In this document: positions 19,336 to 28,998 of the stretch, in pieces
Numbering within the stretch: the first letter of the stretch is position 1
Layout of the letters: the number at the start of each line of letters is the position of its first letter
NCBI GenBank assembly: GCA_024346835.1
Contig: AP024866.1
Span: 558,001 to 622,000 of the forward strand
Reading direction: 5' to 3'
From: Vibrio comitans
GTDB lineage: Bacteria; Pseudomonadota; Gammaproteobacteria; Enterobacterales; Vibrionaceae
DNA length: 64,000 nt
Program-made: the position numbers and the translations under genes
Notes under the pieces: model-generated
What the model was told of the DNA's origin: nothing
Database searches by the model: none
Seen by the model: only the letters and a program-made list of their open reading frames with translations

Positions 19336-20457
19336 ATGCATCACGAATCTCCAATTAAGCGTCGTTCTTCGACGCGCATCTATGTAGGTGACGTAGCCAT
19401 TGGCGACGGCGCGCCTATTGCCGTTCAGTCAATGACGAACACCCGCACTACTGATGTAGAAGCCACGGTCGCACAAATTCGCTCCCTTGAAAAAGTCGGA
19501 GCAGACTTGGTACGCGTTTCTGTACCAACGATGGATGCGGCTGAAGCGTTCAAAGCGATTAAACAGCAAGTTAACGTTCCTTTGATTGCTGATATTCATT
19601 TCGACTACCGAATTGCGTTAAAAGTCGCAGAGTACGGTGTTGATTGCTTGCGCATTAACCCTGGCAATATTGGTAATGAAAGCCGTATTCGCTCTGTGGT
19701 TGATTGTGCTCGTGATATGAATATTCCAATTCGTATTGGCGTTAATGGCGGTTCACTTGAGAAAGAGATCCAAGAAAAGTATGGCGAACCAACGGCTGCA
19801 GCCTTGGTAGAATCGGCTATGCGTCATGTGGATATTCTAGACCGCCTCAACTTTGATCAATTCAAGGTAAGTGTTAAAGCGTCAGATGTATTTTTAGCGG
19901 TGGACTCTTATCGACTGCTAGCAACAAAGATCGATCAACCATTGCACTTAGGCATCACCGAAGCAGGTGGCGCTAGAGCGGGTTCTGTAAAGTCGGCTGT
20001 AGGTCTCGGAATGTTATTGTCTGAGGGCATTGGTGACACGCTACGCGTTTCTCTGGCTGCCGATCCAGTTGAAGAGGTGAAGGTCGGATTCGACATCCTC
20101 AAATCACTTCGCATTCGTTCTCGAGGCATAAACTTTATCGCTTGCCCAACCTGTTCACGTCAAGAGTTTGATGTAATCAATACGGTTAATGAGCTAGAGC
20201 AGCGTCTAGAAGACATTATCACACCAATGGATGTATCCATCATTGGTTGTGTCGTAAATGGTCCTGGTGAAGCTGAAGTCTCACATTTGGGTCTTGCTGG
20301 TGGTAACAGAAAGAGTGCTTACTACCTAGATGGCAAGCGTCAAAAAGAGCGCTTCGATAATGACAAGATCATCGATCAGCTAGAGGCTAAGATTCGTTCA
20401 AAAGCGAGTCAGCTTGATCCAGCTAATCGCATCGACGTTAACGATATTCAAGAATAA
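19336..20457 (+). CDS. ispG: 4-hydroxy-3-methylbut-2-en-1-yl diphosphate synthase IspG (GcpE)
   Basis: The protein has 373 residues and is the [4Fe-4S] enzyme of the MEP isoprenoid pathway. It converts MEcPP to HMBPP and needs electrons from flavodoxin or ferredoxin. The cluster ligands Cys270 and Cys273 ([11 protein letters not shown]) and Cys305 ([10 protein letters not shown]) are present, after the N-terminal TIM barrel ([11 protein letters not shown]). It lies 2 bp after rodZ. As an Fe-S protein it depends on the isc operon upstream. Confidence 0.97.
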   Translation: MHHESPIKRRSSTRIYVGDVAIGDGAPIAVQSMTNTRTTDVEATVAQIRSLEKVGADLVRVSVPTMDAAEAFKAIKQQVNVPLIADIHFDYRIALKVAEYGVDCLRINPGNIGNESRIRSVVDCARDMNIPIRIGVNGGSLEKEIQEKYGEPTAAALVESAMRHVDILDRLNFDQFKVSVKASDVFLAVDSYRLLATKIDQPLHLGITEAGGARAGSVKSAVGLGMLLSEGIGDTLRVSLAADPVEEVKVGFDILKSLRIRSRGINFIACPTCSRQEFDVINTVNELEQRLEDIITPMDVSIIGCVVNGPGEAEVSHLGLAGGNRKSAYYLDGKRQKERFDNDKIIDQLEAKIRSKASQLDPANRIDVNDIQE

Positions 20458-20462
20458 ATGCT

Positions 20463-20478
20463 CAGGGCGCAGGCCCTG
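20463..20478 (+). other. Small hairpin in the ispG-hisS gap
   Basis: CAGGGC (20463-20468) and GCCCTG (20473-20478) pair around GCAG, 20 nt before the hisS GTG. There is no T-run, so it is more likely an mRNA structure than a terminator. Confidence 0.4.
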
Positions 20479-20498
20479 ACAATACACGGTATTTAATT

Positions 20499-21767
20499 GT
20501 GGCAAAAACAATCCAAGCAATCCGAGGCATGAATGACTGCCTTCCAACTCAATCTCCTTTGTGGCAGAAACTTGAGTCAACCGTTCAGCGTGTAGTCAGT
20601 GCTTACGGCTACAACGAAGTGCGTATGCCAATCGTAGAGATGACCAACCTATTTAGTCGCGCTATCGGTGAAGTGACTGATGTCGTTGAAAAAGAAATGT
20701 ATACCTTTGAAGATCGTAATGGCGACAGTCTAACACTTCGTCCGGAAGGTACTGCAGGTTGTGTACGCGCAGGAATCGAAAATGGTCTGCTGTACAACCA
20801 AGAGCAACGTTTATGGTACATGGGGCCAATGTTCCGTCATGAGCGTCCTCAGAAAGGTCGCTACCGTCAATTCCATCAGTGTGGTGTTGAGGTATTTGGT
20901 ATTGAAGGCCCAGATGTAGATGCCGAGCTAATCATGATGACCGCACGCTTGTGGCGTGAGCTAGGTATTGATAAGCATGTTCGCCTAGAACTGAACTCTA
21001 TTGGTTCGTTGGAAGCTCGTGCAAACTATCGTACTGCACTTGTGGCGTACCTTGAGCAGCATATCGACATTTTGGATGATGACTGTAAGCGTCGTATGCA
21101 CACTAACCCACTGCGTGTACTCGACACTAAAAACCCTGATGTTCAGGCTATTTTGGGTGATGCACCACGCCTTTCTGACTATCTAGATGCGGAGTCTAAA
21201 CAACACTTTGCGGGTTTGTGTGAACTTCTTGATGCTGCTGGAATCGAATATCAAGTTAATGAACGTCTAGTTCGTGGCTTGGACTACTACAATCGCACTG
21301 TCTTTGAGTGGATTACTGAAAGCTTAGGCTCACAAGGTACTGTTTGTGGTGGTGGCCGTTACGATGGTCTTGTTGAACAACTAGGTGGCAAGCCAACCAA
21401 AGCAGTAGGCTTTGCTATGGGTCTAGAGCGTTTGGTTCTAATGCTAGAAACACTAGAACTCAATGAGGTTCGTCGCTCTGTAGACGCGTATGTAGTCACA
21501 GCAGGCGAAGGGACTTTGATGGCGGGAATGAAGCTGGCGGAAAGTCTACGTGAGCAAATGCCTGAGCTTCGTGTAATGAACCACTTTGGTGGTGGTAATT
21601 TCAAGAAACAATTCAAGCGTGCTGACAAAGTCGGCGCAGCGGTAGCCCTAGTTCTGGGTGAGAATGAAGTATCAGAAAACAACGTTGTGGTTAAGGATCT
21701 TATCGGCGGCGAGCAAATCACTATCGCGCAAGCAGATCTTGTGAACAAACTAAAAGAATTAATTTAA
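20499..21767 (+). CDS. hisS: Histidyl-tRNA synthetase
   Basis: The protein has 422 residues and is a class II aminoacyl-tRNA synthetase. Motif 1 lies around the N-terminal [24 protein letters not shown], motif 2 is [21 protein letters not shown], and the histidine-specific [15 protein letters not shown] segment and motif 3 GFAMGLERL are present. The C-terminal anticodon-binding domain follows ([10 protein letters not shown]...). The start is a GTG (20499) encoding [13 protein letters not shown], as in relatives. Confidence 0.97.
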   Translation: MAKTIQAIRGMNDCLPTQSPLWQKLESTVQRVVSAYGYNEVRMPIVEMTNLFSRAIGEVTDVVEKEMYTFEDRNGDSLTLRPEGTAGCVRAGIENGLLYNQEQRLWYMGPMFRHERPQKGRYRQFHQCGVEVFGIEGPDVDAELIMMTARLWRELGIDKHVRLELNSIGSLEARANYRTALVAYLEQHIDILDDDCKRRMHTNPLRVLDTKNPDVQAILGDAPRLSDYLDAESKQHFAGLCELLDAAGIEYQVNERLVRGLDYYNRTVFEWITESLGSQGTVCGGGRYDGLVEQLGGKPTKAVGFAMGLERLVLMLETLELNEVRRSVDAYVVTAGEGTLMAGMKLAESLREQMPELRVMNHFGGGNFKKQFKRADKVGAAVALVLGENEVSENNVVVKDLIGGEQITIAQADLVNKLKELI

Positions 21768-21778
21768 GAGGATCGGTC

Positions 21779-22393
21779 GTGGAATTGTACGATAGCGAAG
21801 AACAACAAGTTGAAGCCATCAAGGATTGGTGGAAAGAGAACGGTAAAGCAGTCATCTTGGGTGCTGTGATTGGTCTTGGTGGCCTATTTGGCTGGCGTTA
21901 CTACCAAGACTCAGTGGTTTCTGGCCAAGAAGCAGCATCAGATGCTTATGGCAAAACCATTCAAGCACTACAAGCTCAAGGACTAGATGCTACAGAGCAA
22001 GTGCAAACCTTTATCAATGATAACGCTGATCGCGAGTACGCAGTGCTTGCTGCTCTGCAGTTGTCACAAGCTCAGGTTGCTGAAGCGCAATACAAAGAAG
22101 CGTTGGCACAACTAGAGTGGGCGAAAGCCAATACTAAAGATGATGCGATTGCCCCTGTTATTACACTACGCGTGGCACGTGTTAAAGCGGAAACGGGTGA
22201 CATCGACGGCGCAATTGCAGACCTTTCTGCAATGCAAGTTGCTGGTTGGGAAGGTCGTGTTGCTGAGCTAAAGGGCGATCTACTACTGCGCAATGGCGAT
22301 AGCGAAGGCGCTTTAACAGCTTACTCTGAAGCACAACAAGCGGCAGATGCGAGCCAGTCGATCCAGTTCAAACTTGATGACCTAGCGAAATAG
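21779..22393 (+). CDS. yfgM: YfgM-family SecYEG-associated tetratricopeptide protein
   Basis: The protein has 204 residues, with a short cytoplasmic N-terminus (ELYDSEEQQVEAIKDWWKENG), one membrane segment (about 24-41) and a periplasmic TPR-like helical domain. YfgM contacts SecYEG and periplasmic chaperones such as PpiD. The start is a GTG at 21779, with GAGGA just upstream. It sits between hisS and bamB, the conserved order. Confidence 0.92.
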   Translation: MELYDSEEQQVEAIKDWWKENGKAVILGAVIGLGGLFGWRYYQDSVVSGQEAASDAYGKTIQALQAQGLDATEQVQTFINDNADREYAVLAALQLSQAQVAEAQYKEALAQLEWAKANTKDDAIAPVITLRVARVKAETGDIDGAIADLSAMQVAGWEGRVAELKGDLLLRNGDSEGALTAYSEAQQAADASQSIQFKLDDLAK

Positions 22394-22404
22394 GACGGCA
22401 TTGC

Positions 22405-23565
22405 ATGCTAACTAACAAGTGGCTTCGTCGAACCCTTATTGCAGTTGTTGCGACTGCAATTGTCGGCTGTGCTAGTGAAGAAGACACTATTATCATGGCT
22501 CCTTTGCCAGTAGTAGAAAGTCAATTTACACCGGATGTTGAATGGTCAACTTCTGTAGGTAATGGTGTAGGGCAGTATTTCTCAAAGCTGACCCCTACTT
22601 ATGCCTACAACAAAGTGTTTGTTGCCAGCCGTGATGGCAAGGTAATGGCACTGGATCCTGAGTCTGGCGATAAGATTTGGACTGCAGATCTTGAAAAAGA
22701 CGTACCTGCTCGTCTATCTGGCGGAATCAACGCTTCATACGGACAACTGTTCATCGGTACTGAGAATGGTGAGATGATCTCGCTAGACGCTGAAACTGGT
22801 GAAGAAAAGTGGCGTGTGGAAGTGGACGGTGAGGTGCTATCTGTACCTGAAACTGATGCCAATTTAGTGCTTGTTCATACAACTCGTGGCGCTCTTGTCG
22901 CCCTAGAGGAAGAAACAGGTAACGAAATGTGGACAGTCAGCACTGAAGTGCCAAACTTAACATTGCGTGGAACAAGTTCTCCTGTTGCCGTTTCTGGTGG
23001 TGTTTTTTGGGGTACTGCCAACGGTCGTTTAGCTGCTGCTATCGTAGAGCGTGGTCAAATGATTTGGCAGCAACCGGTAGGAACGCCAAAGGGCGCGACA
23101 GAGATTGATCGCCTAGTTGACTCTGATGCTAAGCCACTGATTGTCGCTGGAATGTTGTACACCATTGGTATCAATGGTCAGCTTGTTGCAATCGATCTTC
23201 GTTCTGGCTCTCCTGCTTGGAAGCGTAATTACTCTTCTGCGCAAGATATGGCGACAGACGGCCGTAATATTTATTTGGTCACAGATAAAGACTATGTGGT
23301 TGCGGTTGATGCGCGAAGTGGTACAGAGCTTTGGCAAAACCGCGAGCTTGAATATCGCTTACTAACAGCACCAGCAATTATAGATCGTAAGATTGTACTG
23401 GGTGATAGCGAAGGCTACCTGCATTGGTTGGATCGCAATACAGGTGAGTTTATCTCTCAGCAGTTAGAGCATGATAGTGGTTTTGCTGTCGCTCCTATTG
23501 AGGTTGACGATGGCTTTGTTATCACGACACGTAATGGTAGCGTCAAGAAGCTGAAGATCAATTAG
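22405..23565 (+). CDS. bamB: Outer-membrane protein assembly factor BamB
   Basis: The protein has 386 residues and is a lipoprotein (lipobox IVGC, Cys22) of the BAM complex. It folds as an eight-bladed PQQ-like propeller; repeated blades are visible as KVMALDPESGDKIWTADL, EMISLDAETGEEKWRVEV, ALVALEEETGNEMWTVST and LVAIDLRSGSPAWKRN. It assists BamA in inserting outer-membrane proteins such as the porin at the left edge. Confidence 0.96.
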   Translation: MLTNKWLRRTLIAVVATAIVGCASEEDTIIMAPLPVVESQFTPDVEWSTSVGNGVGQYFSKLTPTYAYNKVFVASRDGKVMALDPESGDKIWTADLEKDVPARLSGGINASYGQLFIGTENGEMISLDAETGEEKWRVEVDGEVLSVPETDANLVLVHTTRGALVALEEETGNEMWTVSTEVPNLTLRGTSSPVAVSGGVFWGTANGRLAAAIVERGQMIWQQPVGTPKGATEIDRLVDSDAKPLIVAGMLYTIGINGQLVAIDLRSGSPAWKRNYSSAQDMATDGRNIYLVTDKDYVVAVDARSGTELWQNRELEYRLLTAPAIIDRKIVLGDSEGYLHWLDRNTGEFISQQLEHDSGFAVAPIEVDDGFVITTRNGSVKKLKIN

Positions 23566-23604
23566 ATCTCCCGACGTTCAAATAACGTGATATAATTCAC
23601 AATT

Positions 23605-23638
23605 GGCTCTTGACTGGAAACAGTTAAGAGCCGTTTTT
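23605..23638 (+). terminator. Intrinsic terminator after bamB
   Basis: A 12-pair stem (23605-23616 with 23621-23632, one G-U) is capped by a GAAA tetraloop and followed by GTTTTT. It ends the hisS-yfgM-bamB transcript. Confidence 0.9.
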
Positions 23639-23652
23639 GTTATTAATTTTAG

Positions 23653-23702
23653 TGTAGTTATAGGTAAGCAGGGAAAAGATAGCCGTCTTACCTATAACTA
23701 CA
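23653..23702. repeat. 16-bp perfect inverted repeat in the der leader
   Basis: TGTAGTTATAGGTAAG (23653-23668) is exactly complementary to 23687-23702, with an 18-nt loop. It lies between the bamB terminator and the der ATG (23728). There is no adjacent T-run and no ORF inside. It could be a regulator site or an mRNA structure. Confidence 0.7.
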
Positions 23703-23727
23703 TAACGCTTTTTATTTTGAGGTCATT

Positions 23728-25215
23728 ATGGTTCCAGTTGTTGCGCTTGTTGGGCGTCCTAACGTAGGAAAATCCACACTATTCAACCGCTTAACTCGTA
23801 CTAGAGATGCACTGGTGGCAGACTTTCCTGGTCTGACGCGCGATAGAAAATACGGCCGAGCTAAGCTTGGTGAGCATGAGTTTATCGTTATCGATACCGG
23901 CGGTATTGATGGTACTGAAGAAGGCGTGGAAACCAAAATGGCCGAGCAGTCGCTAGCAGCGATTGATGAAGCTGATGTTGTACTGTTCATGGTTGATGGC
24001 CGTGCTGGCTTAACTGCATCTGATGAGGCGATTGCTCAACATTTACGTCGTATTGAGAAGCCAGCTATGCTGGTGGTCAACAAAGTTGATGGTATTGATG
24101 CTGATGCGGCAAGTGCTGAATTTTGGCAGTTAGGCGTCGATGACATGTATCAAATTGCAGCCGCTCACGGCCGTGGTGTGAGTGCCTTGATCGACCGTGC
24201 TTTGAATCCTTTCGCTGAAGCTCTACTGAAAGAGCATGGTGAAATTGAAGATCTCACTGGCTTCGAAGACGAAGAAGAAGAGAAGCTTGAGTACACCGAA
24301 GAAGAAGCGGAACAAGAATTCAAACGTCTGCAAGACCAACCTATTAAACTGGCGATCATTGGTCGACCTAACGTAGGTAAATCGACACTGACTAACCGCA
24401 TTTTGGGTGAAGAACGTGTGGTAGTGTATGACATGCCTGGCACAACGCGCGACTCTATCTACATTCCAATGCAGAGAGACGAACGTGAGTACGTATTGAT
24501 CGATACTGCTGGTGTACGTCGTCGTAGACGTATTAATGAAACCGTAGAAAAGTTCTCTGTGGTGAAAACCCTGAAAGCAGTTGAAGATGCTAACGTTGTA
24601 CTGCTAGTGATCGATGCTCGTGAGAATATCTCAGATCAAGATCTGAGCCTATTAGGCTTTGCATTGAATGCGGGGCGTTCTATTGTGATCGCCGTAAATA
24701 AGTGGGACGGACTGGATACAGACGTTAAAGAGCACGTAAAGAAAGAGCTGGATCGTCGTTTAGGTTTCGTTGACTTTGCACGTATTCACTTTATCTCTGC
24801 TTTACACGGCACTGGTGTGGGTAACCTTTTTGAATCAGTACAAGAAGCTTACAAGTCGGCTACGACTCGTGTGGGTACGTCTGTTCTGACTCGTATCATG
24901 AAGATGGCAACAGATGATCACCAACCACCAATGGTGCGTGGTCGCCGCGTTAAGCTTAAGTACGCGCACGCTGGTGGTTATAACCCACCAATCGTGGTTA
25001 TACATGGTAACCAGGTTAATGAGCTTCCTGCTTCCTACAAGCGTTACCTAATGAACTACTACCGTCGTTCGTTGGAGATCATGGGTACCCCAATTCGTAT
25101 CCAGTTCCAGAGCAGCGAAAACCCATTTGAGGGTAAGACGAGTAAGATGACTATCTCACAAGAACGTAAGAAAAAACGTCTTTCTGAGATGCTTAGAGGC
25201 CGTAGCAAGAAATAA
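23728..25215 (+). CDS. der: Ribosome-assembly GTPase Der (EngA)
   Basis: The protein has 495 residues with two tandem G domains, unique to this family, that act in 50S maturation. G1 motifs GRPNVGKST occur at residues about 8-16 and again near 211-219. DTGG/DTAG switch regions and NKVD/NKWD specificity motifs are present in both. The linker is very acidic ([19 protein letters not shown]), and a C-terminal KH-like domain ends in basic residues. It follows a long inverted repeat in its leader. Confidence 0.97.
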   Translation: MVPVVALVGRPNVGKSTLFNRLTRTRDALVADFPGLTRDRKYGRAKLGEHEFIVIDTGGIDGTEEGVETKMAEQSLAAIDEADVVLFMVDGRAGLTASDEAIAQHLRRIEKPAMLVVNKVDGIDADAASAEFWQLGVDDMYQIAAAHGRGVSALIDRALNPFAEALLKEHGEIEDLTGFEDEEEEKLEYTEEEAEQEFKRLQDQPIKLAIIGRPNVGKSTLTNRILGEERVVVYDMPGTTRDSIYIPMQRDEREYVLIDTAGVRRRRRINETVEKFSVVKTLKAVEDANVVLLVIDARENISDQDLSLLGFALNAGRSIVIAVNKWDGLDTDVKEHVKKELDRRLGFVDFARIHFISALHGTGVGNLFESVQEAYKSATTRVGTSVLTRIMKMATDDHQPPMVRGRRVKLKYAHAGGYNPPIVVIHGNQVNELPASYKRYLMNYYRRSLEIMGTPIRIQFQSSENPFEGKTSKMTISQERKKKRLSEMLRGRSKK

Positions 25216-25234
25216 TCAGCCACGTATTTAATAG

Positions 25235-25264
25235 AACCGCTTCAGACACTGAAGCGGTTTTTTT
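25235..25264 (+). terminator. Intrinsic terminator after der
   Basis: AACCGCTTCAG (25235-25245) and CTGAAGCGGTT (25249-25259) form an 11-bp stem around ACA with T25258-25264. Confidence 0.9.
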
Positions 25265-25592
25265 ATGCCTGTAATCTGTGTGTTTTTGAATTTCTCTAGT
25301 TAGATGATCTTTTTATTATTCTCTAATATCTGACATGAAACTTACTTTTATGGTCATATATCCTGCAGTAAATCCATAAACAGCATATGTAACTTATGCT
25401 TTCGGTGTGTGGTTATATAAATGTTCTTTTTTAGGTAGATCGCTGATCATGACCAATAAAGTAGAAGATCAAACAAAGATCACATAAACGCTGTCATGAG
25501 ATGCTTTTGATAAAAGGGACTGATAATAGAAACGCCTGCCTATCTCATGATAGATTAGCATCAGTTAATATTTGAGAGTTGAGAGGTTCTCT
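25265..25592 (+). other. Non-coding gap between der and the zinc-ribbon gene
   Basis: About 330 bp of AT-rich sequence hold no ORF that looks coding. A short palindrome CTATC-TCAT-GATAG lies near 25541-25554 and a GAGAGG Shine-Dalgarno stands at 25581-25586. A promoter for the downstream small gene must lie here, but no convincing -35/-10 pair stood out. Confidence 0.45.
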
Positions 25593-25820
25593 ATGTCACA
25601 GAATATCTGCCCAGAGTGTAGTAAAGAATTGGATTGGGATGGTCAATATTATTGCGCTGATTGCCAGTCACACTATAAGAAACACGCCTTTTGCCCTGAT
25701 TGCGATGCACAGCTAGAAAAGCTACAAGCTTGCGGTGCTGAAAGCTATTTTTGTAACGCAAGTTGTAATGAGCTCAAGTCTAAGTCTCGAGCTCGATTTG
25801 AGTTTAAGAAAGTCGATTAA
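25593..25820 (+). CDS. YfgJ-like double zinc-ribbon protein
   Basis: The protein has 75 residues. Four CxxC-type metal sites are visible: CPEC near the N-terminus, CADC, CPDC and a final C-x6-7-C pair around SYFCNASCNE, so it should bind zinc. Sequence and position between der and xseA match E. coli YfgJ, whose role is unknown. The frame extends upstream to 25572, but ATG 25593 has GAGAGG 6 nt before it. Confidence 0.82.
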   Translation: MSQNICPECSKELDWDGQYYCADCQSHYKKHAFCPDCDAQLEKLQACGAESYFCNASCNELKSKSRARFEFKKVD

Positions 25821-25827
25821 TCTTGAG

Positions 25828-27180
25828 CTATTGATCTTGAGAAGGTGTGATGGATTGTACACTAGAGGTAACTTCGCCATCAGCAAATCGAGTTACCAAG
25901 GTATCACCTGACTTCAATTGCTGAGATTGAGTGACAACTTTACCTTGTTTAGTCGAAATCGAATAACCCCTGCGCATCGTTGCTAGCGGACTTACGGCAT
26001 CAAGCTTTTCGGTAAGCAATTCAAATTGATGCCTTTCTTGTCGCACTTGGGCTTCAATGGCTTTATTTAGCCTTTGTTCTAAATGGCTTAGGGTTTGTTG
26101 CTTTTTGGCTATCTTATTGGCTGGAGCATGCATCTCTAGCTGCATGTGCAAACGAGAGAGACGTTGCTTTGCCGTATTTAACAGAGCAAGCATGGCTCGT
26201 TTTAACTGAGCCTCTTTTTCATCTAATTGCTGGCTTTGCTTTTGCAGTTGATGCTTTGGATGAAGCTTTTCAAGTCTGTGTTGCTGAATCAAGACTTGTT
26301 GCTGTTGTTGGCTAATGTAACGATTCATGGCATTCATTAGCTGCTTTTGCTTCGCTAGAATACCTTGCAGTTTAAAGCTTTGATCCCGGCTTACTAATTC
26401 TGCTGCAGCTGATGGCGTCGCAGCACGCAGGTCTGCCACGAAATCGGCAATAGTGACATCGACTTCATGCCCTACCGCACTAATAATAGGAATCTGGCTA
26501 GATGCAATAGTCCTTGCCACAATTTCATTATTGAAACACCAAAGATCTTCTAGTGAACCGCCACCTCGTCCAACAATCAACACATCACATTCGTTGCGCT
26601 CGTTGGCAAGCCCAATTGCCTGAGCAATGCTAATAGCGGCCGCATCACCTTGCACCATAGTAGGGTAGATGATGACAGGTAGGCTAGGGTCACGTCGTTT
26701 AAGCACCTGTAGAATGTCATGCAGCGCGGCCCCCGTTGCGGAGGTGATCACACCAATGTGTTTTGGGTGCTCTGGTATTGCTAGCTTACTGGATTGCGCA
26801 AACAAGCCTTCCACTGCCAGCTGCATTTTTAACTGTTCAAACTGTTGCTGTAGTCGCCCGTCGCCTTCTGGTTGCATTGATTCAATGATCAACTGGTAGT
26901 CACCACGAGGTTCGTATAGAGAAAGCCTCGCTTTGACCAGCACTTGTTTACCGTTTTCTGGACGGAAGGTAACTCGGCGGTTATTACCTCTGAACACCGC
27001 ACACTTTACTTGCGCGCGTGAATCTTTGAGTGTGAGGTACCAATGACCGGATACGGGAGCAGAGAAATTTGAGATTTCGCCAATTAACCAAACCACACCC
27101 ATTTCGTTCTCAAGGAGCAAGCGGACTTCGGCATTAAGGCGTGAAACAGTAAAGATGTTGCTAGATTGCGGGGAAGGCAA
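25828..27180 (-). CDS. xseA: Exodeoxyribonuclease VII large subunit
   Basis: The protein has about 450 residues and is the catalytic subunit of the single-strand exonuclease ExoVII. The N-terminal OB fold shows [21 protein letters not shown] and [17 protein letters not shown]. The nuclease core contains [31 protein letters not shown], and a long coiled-coil region and basic tail follow. The frame runs on to 27366, but that extension overlaps the guaB promoter and start and has no family similarity. I place the start at the TTG at 27180 (encoding [10 protein letters not shown]), similar to E. coli; a CTG at 27195 is an alternative. Confidence 0.9.
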   Translation of the reverse strand: MPSPQSSNIFTVSRLNAEVRLLLENEMGVVWLIGEISNFSAPVSGHWYLTLKDSRAQVKCAVFRGNNRRVTFRPENGKQVLVKARLSLYEPRGDYQLIIESMQPEGDGRLQQQFEQLKMQLAVEGLFAQSSKLAIPEHPKHIGVITSATGAALHDILQVLKRRDPSLPVIIYPTMVQGDAAAISIAQAIGLANERNECDVLIVGRGGGSLEDLWCFNNEIVARTIASSQIPIISAVGHEVDVTIADFVADLRAATPSAAAELVSRDQSFKLQGILAKQKQLMNAMNRYISQQQQQVLIQQHRLEKLHPKHQLQKQSQQLDEKEAQLKRAMLALLNTAKQRLSRLHMQLEMHAPANKIAKKQQTLSHLEQRLNKAIEAQVRQERHQFELLTEKLDAVSPLATMRRGYSISTKQGKVVTQSQQLKSGDTLVTRFADGEVTSSVQSITPSQDQ

Positions 27181-27270
27181 AATGACGCTCGTCAGACGTG
27201 AGTATGGAGGATAGCGCCAATATAATACACAGCAAGGGTCAAAGCGCAAATTTAATTCCAAAAAATGTGT

Positions 27271-27286
27271 GGCCAAACGATTGCGC
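27271..27286 (+). promoter_or_regulatory. guaB: PurR-like operator before guaB
   Basis: GGCCAAACGATTGCGC keeps the full core CAAnCGnTTnC of the purine repressor consensus. It lies 6 bp upstream of the guaB -10 hexamer, so a bound repressor would block RNA polymerase. guaBA is a known PurR target in E. coli. Confidence 0.65.
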
Positions 27287-27292
27287 TCTGCG

Positions 27293-27298
27293 TATAAT
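27293..27298 (+). promoter_or_regulatory. guaB: guaB promoter -10 element
   Basis: A perfect TATAAT lies 89 bp before the guaB ATG. The -35 region at the proper distance is weak and overlaps the PurR-like box. A second TATAAT at 27221-27226 faces the xseA side of the gap and, read on the minus strand as TATTAT, may serve xseA. Confidence 0.55.
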
Positions 27299-27387
27299 CC
27301 GTCCGCAATATCAATCCAACTCAGTTTACAAAACCTTGTAAATCGTTGGGTCCTTACTTTAAACATCTATGTTGTGAGATATTGCAA

Positions 27388-28851
27388 ATGTTACGTATTG
27401 CCAAAGAAGCGCTGACCTTCGACGACGTCCTACTGGTTCCAGCACACTCCACCGTTCTCCCAAATACAGCGGATCTTCGCACCCGCTTGACGAAGAATAT
27501 CAACCTTAATATCCCAATGATTTCTGCATCTATGGATACAGTTACAGAAGCTCGCTTGGCTATCGCATTAGCTCAAGAAGGCGGTATTGGTTTTATTCAC
27601 AAGAACATGTCTATCGAGCAGCAAGCTGAGATGGTTCGTCAGGTTAAGATCTTCGAAGCTGGTATCGTTTCTGATCCAGTAACGGTTCGCCCTGAGCAAA
27701 CTATCGAAGAAGTGCTAAAGCTAACTGAAAAGCATGGCTTTGCTGGTTTCCCTGTTGTTGCTGATAATCAAGAGCTAGTCGGTATCATTACTGGCCGTGA
27801 TATTCGTTTCGTTACGGATATGAGCAAAACGGTTTCAGCAGTAATGACGCCAAAACAAGATCTAGCCGCTGTTAAAGAAGGTGCATCTCCTGAAGAAGTT
27901 CAAGAGAAAATGCACGAAGCTCGCGTTGAAAAAGTTCTTGTAGTGAATGACGATTTCAAACTGCGTGGCATGATCACAGCAAAAGATTTCCATAAAGCTG
28001 AGCGTAAGCCTAATGCATGTAAAGACGAGCGTGGTCGTCTACGTGTTGGTGCTGCGGTTGGTGCTGGCGCTGGTAACGAAGAGCGCGTTGCTGCTCTTGT
28101 TGAAGCTGGCGTTGATGTTTTACTTATTGACTCTTCACACGGTCACTCTGAAGGCGTACTAAGCCGTATCCGTGAAACTCGCGCAGCACACCCTGATCTT
28201 GAGATCATTGGTGGTAACGTTGCAACAGGTGCGGGTGCTCGTGCTCTTATTGAAGCAGGCGTAAGCGCGGTTAAAGTAGGCATCGGCCCAGGCTCTATCT
28301 GTACTACTCGTATCGTTACAGGTGTTGGTGTTCCTCAAATTACGGCTATTGCCGATGCAGCAGAAGTTGCCGCTGAATTTGATATCCCTGTTATTGCTGA
28401 TGGTGGTATCCGTTTCTCTGGTGATATCTGTAAAGCTATCGTAGCGGGCGCATCATGTGTGATGGTTGGCTCTATGTTTGCGGGTACTGAAGAAGCACCG
28501 GGTGAAGTTATTCTTTACCAAGGTCGTTCTTACAAGTCATACCGCGGCATGGGTTCTCTTGGCGCTATGTCTCAAGGTTCTTCTGACCGTTACTTCCAAA
28601 CAGATAATGCTGCAGACAAGCTTGTTCCTGAAGGCATTGAAGGTCGTATCGCTTATAAAGGTCGCCTAAAAGAGATCGTTCATCAGCAAATGGGTGGTCT
28701 ACGTTCAAGCATGGGCCTAACAGGTTCTGCAACGATTGAAGACATGCGTACGAAAGCTGAGTTTGTTCGTATCTCTGGTGCTGGTCTAAATGAATCTCAC
28801 GTTCATGATGTTCAGATTACTAAGGAAGCGCCTAATTATCGTCTAGGCTAA
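27388..28851 (+). CDS. guaB: IMP dehydrogenase
   Basis: The protein has 487 residues and oxidises IMP to XMP with NAD, the committed step to GMP. A catalytic TIM barrel is interrupted by a CBS pair (about 93-205, with [10 protein letters not shown] and ITAKDF). The catalytic loop [13 protein letters not shown] carries Cys305, and the flap holds [23 protein letters not shown] 27388 ([16 protein letters not shown]) is the family start; the frame extends upstream without homology. Confidence 0.97.
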   Translation: MLRIAKEALTFDDVLLVPAHSTVLPNTADLRTRLTKNINLNIPMISASMDTVTEARLAIALAQEGGIGFIHKNMSIEQQAEMVRQVKIFEAGIVSDPVTVRPEQTIEEVLKLTEKHGFAGFPVVADNQELVGIITGRDIRFVTDMSKTVSAVMTPKQDLAAVKEGASPEEVQEKMHEARVEKVLVVNDDFKLRGMITAKDFHKAERKPNACKDERGRLRVGAAVGAGAGNEERVAALVEAGVDVLLIDSSHGHSEGVLSRIRETRAAHPDLEIIGGNVATGAGARALIEAGVSAVKVGIGPGSICTTRIVTGVGVPQITAIADAAEVAAEFDIPVIADGGIRFSGDICKAIVAGASCVMVGSMFAGTEEAPGEVILYQGRSYKSYRGMGSLGAMSQGSSDRYFQTDNAADKLVPEGIEGRIAYKGRLKEIVHQQMGGLRSSMGLTGSATIEDMRTKAEFVRISGAGLNESHVHDVQITKEAPNYRLG

Positions 28852-28861
28852 TATTTTCGTT

Positions 28862-28897
28862 GCTGATTGCTTCGAACTTGTCGTCGAAGTAATCAGC
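28862..28897 (+). other. 14-bp stem-loop in the guaB-guaA gap
   Basis: GCTGATTGCTTCGA (28862-28875) pairs with TCGAAGTAATCAGC (28884-28897) with one G-U and an 8-nt loop, starting 11 nt after the guaB stop. There is no T-run, so it looks like a 3' stabilising or processing structure in the guaBA message. Confidence 0.55.
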
Positions 28898-28953
28898 TTA
28901 CAAATACCACCCTAGAAGCTCTTTTGATGAAAGAGACATTTATTTAAAGTTTT

Positions 28954-28970
28954 GGAGGCTATTTGCCTCC
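28954..28970 (+). other. Second hairpin in the guaB-guaA gap
   Basis: GGAGGC (28954-28959) and GCCTCC (28965-28970) pair around TATTT, 29 nt before the guaA ATG. The left arm is Shine-Dalgarno-like, and the hairpin would hide it. Confidence 0.5.
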
Positions 28971-28998
28971 ATCCATCTAATACTATTGAGATTTCTAA

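Noticed and set aside
23653..23702. Integron attC or insertion-sequence end
   Set aside because: The inverted repeat lacks the core site pattern of vibrio integron repeats, and there is no transposase or direct-repeat flank.
27181..27366. N-terminal extension of xseA to a 512-codon frame
   Set aside because: The extra residues lack similarity to exonuclease VII and cover the guaB promoter and PurR-like box; the shorter form matches family length.
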